Part shown: positions 58,514 through 64,000 of the stretch, piece after piece
Numbering within the stretch: position 1 is the first letter of the stretch
How the letters are laid out: each line of letters begins with the position of its first letter
Assembly (NCBI GenBank): GCA_024372625.1
Contig: CP099605.1
Location: 558,001 to 622,000 of the forward strand
Direction: 5' to 3'
Origin: Comamonadaceae bacterium OTU4NAUVB1
GTDB lineage: Bacteria > Pseudomonadota > Gammaproteobacteria > Burkholderiales > Burkholderiaceae_C
Length of the DNA: 64,000 bases
Program-made: the position numbers and the translations under genes
Notes under the pieces: generated by a model
Told to the model about the DNA's origin: nothing
The model's input: the letters and a program-made list of their open reading frames with translations, nothing else
Database searches by the model: none

Positions 58514-59647
58514 ATGACGCTCGCGCGCTACGCCAGCCATCCCGGGCGTTCCCGGGGTCGCCGCCACCCGGAGCCGCCGGCGCCTACGCGCGACGACTTC
58601 CAGCGCGACCGCGACCGCATCGTCCATTCGACCGCCTTCCGCCGGCTGGTCTACAAGACGCAGGTGTTCCTCAACCACGAGGGCGACCTGTTCCGCACGC
58701 GGCTGACGCATTCGCTCGAGGTCGCGCAGTTGGGCCGCTCGATCGCGCGCTCGCTGGGGCTCAACGAGGACCTGGTGGAGGCCATCGCGCTCGCGCACGA
58801 CCTCGGCCACACGCCCTTCGGCCATGCCGGGCAGGACACGCTCGACGCCTGCATGAAGGACCACGGCGGCTTCGAGCACAACCTCCAGAGCCTGCGCACG
58901 GTCGACACGCTGGAGCAGCGCTATCCGCGCTACGACGGCCTGAACCTCAGCTTCGAGACGCGCGAGGGCATCCTCAAGCATTGTTCGCGCGCCGATGCCG
59001 AGCGCATCGAGGCGGCCGAGCCCGGCGGCGTCGCCCGGCGTTTTCTCGACCGCACGCAGCCGAGCCTGGAAGCGCAGCTGTGCAACCTGGCCGATGCGAT
59101 CGCCTACAACGCGCACGACATCGACGACGGCGTGCGCTCCGGCCTGATCGCGATCGAACAGCTGGCCGAGGTCGACCTGTTCGAGCGCCATCGCCGCGAG
59201 GCGCTGGCCGAGCATCCGGGCCTGGACGGCCGGCGCGTGCTCTACGAGACCATCCGCCGCATGCTCAGCGCCCAGGTCTACGACGTGATCGACGCCACGC
59301 GCGCGGCCCTCGTGGCGCTCAAGCCGGCCGATGTCGACGACGTGCGCCGCGCGCCGCCGCTGGTGCGGTTCGGCGAGCCGATGCGGGGCGAATCGGCGGC
59401 CCTGAAACGCTTCCTCTTCGCCAACCTGTACCGGCATCCGCAGGTGATGCAGACCACCGGCCAGGCGCAGGACGTGGTGCGCGAACTGTTCGACCTCTAC
59501 CTGGCACGACCGCAGGAGATGCCGGCGTCCTTCGCCGATCGCCGCGCCGGCCTGCCGCGCGCCGTGGCCGACTACATCGCCGGCATGACCGACCGCTTCG
59601 CCCTGCGCGAGCACGAACGCCTCACGGGCCGGGCGTGGGTGGCGTGA
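58514..59647 (+). CDS. dgt: Deoxyguanosinetriphosphate triphosphohydrolase-like protein
   Basis: HD-domain dNTP triphosphohydrolase, 377 aa (the shorter dgt-like class). Metal ligands His in RLTHSLEVAQLGR, and HD in ALAHDLGHTPFGHAG, followed by Asp in LADAIAYNAHDIDDG. FRRLVYKTQVF is the nucleotide-side motif. Located 94 bp after aroB, as often in Burkholderiales. The stop overlaps the next gene (GTGA). Confidence 0.93.
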   Translation: MTLARYASHPGRSRGRRHPEPPAPTRDDFQRDRDRIVHSTAFRRLVYKTQVFLNHEGDLFRTRLTHSLEVAQLGRSIARSLGLNEDLVEAIALAHDLGHTPFGHAGQDTLDACMKDHGGFEHNLQSLRTVDTLEQRYPRYDGLNLSFETREGILKHCSRADAERIEAAEPGGVARRFLDRTQPSLEAQLCNLADAIAYNAHDIDDGVRSGLIAIEQLAEVDLFERHRREALAEHPGLDGRRVLYETIRRMLSAQVYDVIDATRAALVALKPADVDDVRRAPPLVRFGEPMRGESAALKRFLFANLYRHPQVMQTTGQAQDVVRELFDLYLARPQEMPASFADRRAGLPRAVADYIAGMTDRFALREHERLTGRAWVA

Positions 59648-60222
59648 ACGTGCCCGCCCGAATCACCGCCGAGGCCGCCGTGGCCGACACGCGCCACTGG
59701 CTGGCGCGCGCCGTCATCGGTCTGAACCTGTGCCCGTTCGCCAAGGCGGTGCATGCCAAGGGCCAGGTGCATTACGCCGTGCACCTCGCGGAGGCGGACG
59801 ACGCCGGCCTGACCGAGATGCTGCTGACCGAGGCGCGGGCACTGACGGTGCTGCCGGCGTCCGAGCGCGACACGACCCTGATCGTCGCGCCCCACGCGCT
59901 GGCCGATTTCATCGACTTCAACGACTTCACCGCGCGCGCCGAACGCCGCCTGTCGCGTGAGGGCTTCGACGGCACGCTGCAGCTGGCGAGCTTTCATCCG
60001 CGCTTCCAGTTCGCCGGCACCGAGGCCGAGAACATCGGCAACGCGACCAACCGCGCGCCCTATCCGACCCTTCACCTGCTGCGCGAGGCGAGCATCGACC
60101 GCGCCGTCGAGGCCTTTCCGGACGCCGAGGCGATCTTCGGGCGCAACATCGAGACGCTCGAAGCGCTGGGCGCGGATGGCTGGGCGGCGCTGGACGTCGG
60201 CCCCGGCGGCGCGTTGCGATGA
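59644..60222 (+). CDS. DUF1415 family protein
   Basis: 192-aa cytosolic protein of unknown function, GTG start overlapping dgt. Typical family strings are TRHWLARAVIGLNLCPFAK (single Cys in NLCPF), FNDFTARAERRL, LASFHPRFQFAGTEAENIGN and NRAPYPTLHLLREAS. The ATG of the methyltransferase gene overlaps its stop. The conserved Cys-Pro and His-Pro motifs suggest a metal or redox site, but this is untested. Confidence 0.85.
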   Translation: MNVPARITAEAAVADTRHWLARAVIGLNLCPFAKAVHAKGQVHYAVHLAEADDAGLTEMLLTEARALTVLPASERDTTLIVAPHALADFIDFNDFTARAERRLSREGFDGTLQLASFHPRFQFAGTEAENIGNATNRAPYPTLHLLREASIDRAVEAFPDAEAIFGRNIETLEALGADGWAALDVGPGGALR

Positions 60223-61223
60223 CCGTCGTCGCCACGCGCGCGGCAACCCCACGAGATCCGACCATGACCCCCCAGACCGCCAGAGCTCTCGGCACCCCGG
60301 GCACCGCCCGCAAGCCTTCGCCGCAAGGCCGGAGCGACCCGGCTCCCCGGCTCGGCAAGGCCGAGCAGGCCGCCGCCGACGTGCTGCAGGAGCTGCGCCC
60401 GGGCCAGTCGATCGAACTGCTCAAGGAGCTGCACATCCTCACGCGCGAGGGCCGCCTCAACCAGGACTCGCGCCGCAAGCTCAAGCAGGTCTACCACCTG
60501 TTCCAGTTCATCGAGAAGCTGCTGCGCGAGCTGCCCGACGAAGGCGCGCGCGCCACGCTGGCCGACCATGGCGCGGGCAAGTCCTACCTGGGCTTCATCG
60601 TCTACGACCTGTTCTTCAAGGCGCAGGCCGAGGCCGGGCAGGGCGCCGGGGCCGGTCGCGTCTATGGCATCGAGACACGCCGCGAGTTGACCGACCGCTC
60701 GCGCGAACTGGCCCAGAGGCTGGGTTTCGACCGCATGGCGTTCCTGAACCTCACGGTGGCCGAGTCCACGCACGCGGCCGAACTGCCGCCGCGCATCGAC
60801 ATGGTGACGGCGCTGCACGCCTGCGACACCGCCACCGACGACGCCATCGCCTTCGGCCTGGCCAAGGAGGCGCGTTCCATGGTGCTGGTGCCGTGCTGCC
60901 AAGCCGAAGTGGCCGCCTGCCTGCGCGAGACCAAGGCGCTGTCGCTCGCGCGCACGCCGCTGGCCGAGCTCTGGCGCCACCCGCTGCACACGCGCGAGAT
61001 CGGCAGCCAGCTCACCAACGTGCTGCGCTGCCTGTACCTGGAGGCCCGGGGCTATCAGGTGACCGTGACCGAACTGGTCGGCTGGGAACACAGCATGAAG
61101 AACGAACTCATCCTCGCCCGCCGCACCGGCCAGCCCAAGGCCGGCGCGGCCGACCGGTTGCGCGGCCTGCTGGCCGAGTTCGGGCTCGAATCGCTGATGG
61201 AGACGCGTTTCCGCCTCGATTGA
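60219..61223 (+). CDS. SAM-dependent methyltransferase, unknown substrate
   Basis: 334 aa. A disordered N-terminus of about 45 residues (Met16 at 60264 may be the real start), a helical region (QSIELLKELHILTREGRLNQ), then a class I methyltransferase core: motif I LADHGAGKSYLGFIVYDL, acidic VYGIETRRELTDRS, MVTALHACDTATDDAIAFG and VPCCQAEVAACL. The pattern resembles the Methyltransf_32 group, some of which act on RNA or glutathione-pathway proteins. ATGA-coupled to the DUF1415 gene. Confidence 0.8.
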   Translation: MTVVATRAATPRDPTMTPQTARALGTPGTARKPSPQGRSDPAPRLGKAEQAAADVLQELRPGQSIELLKELHILTREGRLNQDSRRKLKQVYHLFQFIEKLLRELPDEGARATLADHGAGKSYLGFIVYDLFFKAQAEAGQGAGAGRVYGIETRRELTDRSRELAQRLGFDRMAFLNLTVAESTHAAELPPRIDMVTALHACDTATDDAIAFGLAKEARSMVLVPCCQAEVAACLRETKALSLARTPLAELWRHPLHTREIGSQLTNVLRCLYLEARGYQVTVTELVGWEHSMKNELILARRTGQPKAGAADRLRGLLAEFGLESLMETRFRLD

Positions 61224-61251
61224 GGCCGCCGAGACCGACACGCGTCGCCGC

Positions 61252-61947
61252 ATGGCCCGACTGCCCCGACTCACGCTGGCCGACCAGCCGCATCACGTCC
61301 TCCAGCGCGGGAACAACCGCCAGCCGATCTTCATGGACGATGCCGATCGCGAGCGCATGCTCGCGCTGATCGCGGAGAACGTGCCGCGCTGGGGCATGGC
61401 GCTGCACGCGTACGTGCTGATGGACAACCATTTCCATCTGCTGGCCACGCCCTCGACCGCCGACGGCCTGCCCAGGTTCATGCAGGCGGTCGGGCGCAGC
61501 TATGTGCGCTGGTTCAATGACCGGCACGCGCGCACCGGCACGCTGTGGGACGGGCGCTATCGTTCGACCGTGGTTCAGGCGGAACGCTGGCTGCTGCCCT
61601 GCATGGTCTCGATCGACCTCAATCCGGTGCGCGCCGGTCTGGTGCCGGATGCGCTGTCCCATCGCTGGTCGAGCCACGCGCACTACGTCGGCGCGCGCCC
61701 GGATCGCGCACTGACCCCGCCGCCAGCGTACTGGGCACTGGGCAACACCCCGTTCGCGCGCGAGGCGGCCTACGCGGAACGCGTGGCCGCCGGTCTCGGG
61801 GAAGCGGACCAAGCCGTCGTCACGACGTCGCTCCTGCAAGGCTGGGCCGCGGGCGACCCGCGCTTCCTTGCCCGTCTGCAGGAGGCGACGCCACGCCGGG
61901 TGGAAAAGCGACGCGCCGGACGTCGTCCCAACAACCCGATCGAGTGA
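61252..61947 (+). mobile_element. REP-associated tyrosine transposase (RAYT, IS200/IS605-like)
   Basis: 231-aa single-domain Y1 HUH nuclease. PHHVLQRGNNRQPIF is the family start; the HUH pair is His60-Phe-His62 in YVLMDNHFHLLATP, and the catalytic Tyr is Tyr84 in AVGRSYVRWFND; GTLWDGRYRSTVVQ follows. The C-terminus is basic (RRVEKRRAGRRPNNP). No terminal inverted repeats are expected for RAYTs; a palindrome with CCCCATTT lies downstream (62036-62059). Inserted between the methyltransferase gene and gltB. The gene is intact. Confidence 0.9.
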
Positions 61948-62035
61948 CCGCGCGGCGGCAGCGAGCCGCATCCGCGTGTCCCCGCACGCCGATTCAACAT
62001 GTCCCCAATTGATATTTGAATGAAAAGTTGAGAAA

Positions 62036-62059
62036 TAAATGGGAATCTGACCCCATTTA
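62036..62059. repeat. RAYT-associated palindrome
   Basis: TAAATGGG, a 7-nt centre AATCTGA, then CCCCATTTA: an imperfect inverted repeat about 90 bp after the RAYT stop. A related CCCCAATT lies at 62003-62010. The stretch 61985-62060 is markedly AT-rich compared with the rest of the window. The 262-bp gap (61948-62209) holds otherwise only the gltB promoter and a GCGGC/GCCGC hairpin near 61956-61970. Confidence 0.6.
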
Positions 62060-62065
62060 AAATAC

Positions 62066-62094
62066 TTGGCATTGTTCGTGCAACGAAATATCCT
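62066..62094 (+). promoter_or_regulatory. gltB promoter
   Basis: TTGGCA, 17-bp spacer, TATCCT: the best sigma-70 match in the window. It starts 7 bp after the RAYT palindrome and predicts a leader of about 109 nt with an AAGGA Shine-Dalgarno near 62196-62201. Confidence 0.65.
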
Positions 62095-62209
62095 CGCCAA
62101 GGGAAGTCTCGCCAGCATCGGCCGGGCTGGCATGCCCGCGACACTTTCCTCTCCCACGAGCCTTGCATCGTGAAGTCAGTCCCACGAAGAAATTGAAGGA
62201 ACGCGCCCC

Positions 62210-64000
62210 ATGACGACGGCTGCCGAGATCCAACACCTGGAACAGCACGGTCTGTATTCCGCCAGCAACGAACACGACGCCTGCGGTCTCGGCTTCGTGG
62301 CGCACATCAAGGGCGAGAAGCGGCACGACATCGTGACGCAGGCGCTCAAGATCCTGGAGAACATCGACCATCGCGGCGCCGTCGGGGCCGACAAGCTGAT
62401 GGGCGACGGCGCCGGCATCCTGATCCAGATCCCCGATGCGCTCTACCGCGAGGAGATGGCCGCGCAGGGCGTCGCGCTGCCGCCCTACGGCGAATACGGT
62501 GTCGGCATGATCTTCCTGCCCAAGGAGCATGCCTCGCGCATGGCCTGCGAGCAGGAGATGGAGCGCGCCATCAAGGCCGAGGGCCAGGTGCTGCTGGGCT
62601 GGCGCGACGTGCCGGTCAACCGCGACATGCCGATGTCGCCGGCCGTCAAGAAGACCGAGCCGATCCTGCGCCAGGTCTTCATCGGCCGCGGCAGCGACGT
62701 CATCGTGCAGGACGCGCTGGAGCGCAAGCTCTACGTCATCCGCAAGACGGCCAGCGCCAACATCCAGAACCTGGCGCTCAAGCACAGCAAGGAGTACTAC
62801 GTTCCGAGCATGTCGAGCCGCACGGTGGTCTACAAGGGCCTGCTGCTGGCCGACCAGGTGGGCGTGTACTACCTCGACCTGTCCGACGAGCGCTGCGTCT
62901 CGGCCATCGGCCTGGTGCACCAGCGCTTCTCGACCAACACCTTCCCGAAGTGGCCGCTCGCCCACCCGTACCGCTACGTCGCCCACAACGGCGAGATCAA
63001 CACGGTGCGCGGCAACTACAACTGGATGAAGGCGCGCGAGGGCGTGATGTCCTCGCCCGTGCTCGGTCCGGACCTGAAGAAGCTCTATCCCATCAGCTTC
63101 GCCGGCCAGTCCGACACCGCCACCTTCGACAACTGCCTCGAACTCATGACCATGGCCGGCTACCCGATCAGCCAGGCCGTGATGATGATGATCCCCGAGC
63201 CGTGGGAGCAGCACTCGACCATGGACGAGCGCCGCCGCGCGTTCTACGAATACCACGCCGCCATGATGGAGCCGTGGGACGGTCCGGCCTCGATCGTGTT
63301 CACCGACGGCCGCCAGATCGGCGCCACGCTCGACCGCAACGGCCTGCGCCCCTCGCGCTACTGCGTGACCGACGACGACCTCGTCATCATGGCCTCCGAA
63401 TCGGGCGTCCTGCCCGTGCCCGAGCAGAAGATCGTGCGCAAGTGGCGCCTGCAGCCGGGCAAGATGTTCCTGATCGACCTGGAGCAGGGTCGGATGATCG
63501 ACGACGACGAGCTCAAGGCCTATGTCGTCAACACCAAGCCCTACAAGCAGTGGATCGAGAACCTGCGCATCAAGCTCGACAGCGTCGAGGCGCCGGTGGC
63601 CGACATGCCCGCGAGCGCCGTGTCGCTGCTCGACCGCCAGCAGGCCTTCGGCTACACGCAGGAGGACATCAAGTTCCTGCTCAGCCCCATGGCCCAGGCC
63701 GGCGAGGAGGGGATCGGCTCGATGGGCAACGACAGCCCGCTGGCCGTGCTCTCGAGCAAGAACAAGCCGCTCTACAACTACTTCCGCCAGATGTTCGCGC
63801 AGGTCACGAACCCGCCGATCGATCCGATCCGCGAGGCGATCGTGATGTCGCTCAACAGCTTCATCGGCCCCAAGCCCAACCTGCTGGACATCAACCAGGT
63901 CAACCCGCCGATGCGGCTGGAGGTGAGCCAGCCGATCCTCGACTTCGCCGACATGGCCAAGCTGCGCAACATCGCCGAGCACACGCAGGGCAAGTTCCGC
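62210..64000 (+). CDS. gltB: Glutamate synthase (NADPH) large chain (partial)
   Basis: Large subunit of GOGAT, which transfers the glutamine amide to 2-oxoglutarate. The first 597 codons are visible; the 3' end is beyond the window. Cys25 in SNEHDACGLGFVAHI is the class II amidotransferase nucleophile, exposed after removal of a 24-residue propeptide. Other landmarks: HRGAVGADKLMGDGAG, HQRFSTNTFPKWPLAHP, AHNGEINTVRGN, SDTATFDNCLELM and RNGLRPSRYCVTDDD; the segment after PLYNYFRQMFAQVTNPPIDP begins the central domain. Start ATG with AAGGA upstream. Confidence 0.97.
   Translation, partial: MTTAAEIQHLEQHGLYSASNEHDACGLGFVAHIKGEKRHDIVTQALKILENIDHRGAVGADKLMGDGAGILIQIPDALYREEMAAQGVALPPYGEYGVGMIFLPKEHASRMACEQEMERAIKAEGQVLLGWRDVPVNRDMPMSPAVKKTEPILRQVFIGRGSDVIVQDALERKLYVIRKTASANIQNLALKHSKEYYVPSMSSRTVVYKGLLLADQVGVYYLDLSDERCVSAIGLVHQRFSTNTFPKWPLAHPYRYVAHNGEINTVRGNYNWMKAREGVMSSPVLGPDLKKLYPISFAGQSDTATFDNCLELMTMAGYPISQAVMMMIPEPWEQHSTMDERRRAFYEYHAAMMEPWDGPASIVFTDGRQIGATLDRNGLRPSRYCVTDDDLVIMASESGVLPVPEQKIVRKWRLQPGKMFLIDLEQGRMIDDDELKAYVVNTKPYKQWIENLRIKLDSVEAPVADMPASAVSLLDRQQAFGYTQEDIKFLLSPMAQAGEEGIGSMGNDSPLAVLSSKNKPLYNYFRQMFAQVTNPPIDPIREAIVMSLNSFIGPKPNLLDINQVNPPMRLEVSQPILDFADMAKLRNIAEHTQGKFR

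Overview
The window is high-GC bacterial chromosome (roughly 70% G+C by eye) with tightly packed, often 4-bp-overlapping genes. Gene content and order point to a betaproteobacterium of the Comamonadaceae (Burkholderiales; Acidovorax/Variovorax/Xylophilus-like). The evidence is an Omp32-type porin, a Coq7 hydroxylase, System II cytochrome c maturation (ResB/CcsA), and the run resB-ccsA-msrP-msrQ-lysA-lptM-cyaY-mrcA-pilMNOPQ-aroK-aroB-dgt-gltB. The genus cannot be fixed from sequence reading alone. No rRNA, tRNA, CRISPR array, prophage or plasmid backbone was seen.

Layout. 1-1806: type II secretion pseudopilins gspG-H-I (minus; I is cut by the window edge) and a short, separated gspC (plus). 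1820-6160: threonine deaminase ilvA with a terminator-containing leader, an OsmC-like protein, coq7 and an abundant-type porin. 6278-11986: central carbon genes zwf, tal and pgi, with a HAD phosphatase and a lipocalin between them. 12236-20495: a polyol uptake and catabolism operon (MtlEFGK-type ABC transporter, DalD-like D-arabinitol/mannitol dehydrogenase, AraC regulator, xylulokinase). Its product, xylulose-5-phosphate, enters the pentose phosphate enzymes encoded just upstream. 20529-25092: a secreted single-cysteine MsrA, then a glycoside hydrolase-glycosyltransferase fusion followed by UDP-galactopyranose mutase. 25262-27407: groES-groEL under a CIRCE/HrcA operator. 27594-33632: a glycine-zipper/PA2169-type protein, a UvrA2-like ATPase and an overlapping TonB-dependent receptor. 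33699-38692: metK, two lipid A acyltransferases, an alpha/beta hydrolase and the ribosome-assembly GTPase engB. 38767-44816: diheme cytochrome c, System II maturation and MsrPQ. 44806-49233: lysA, lptM, cyaY and PBP1A. 49456-61223: the pilMNOPQ operon, an Ig-domain lipoprotein, aroK, aroB, dgt and two less-characterised genes. 61252-64000: a RAYT-type transposase with a nearby palindrome, then the start of gltB.

Regulation and structure worth noting. (i) Two copies of a structured intergenic repeat, each immediately after a stop codon, share hairpins whose stems differ by compensatory base changes. (ii) The ilvA leader carries an intrinsic terminator between promoter and start codon. (iii) Several genes have a -10-like hexamer 6-9 nt before the start codon and no Shine-Dalgarno, suggesting leaderless mRNAs. 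(iv) The hydrolase-glycosyltransferase reading frame runs through what looks like a former intergenic leader. These are readings of sequence; none was tested computationally.
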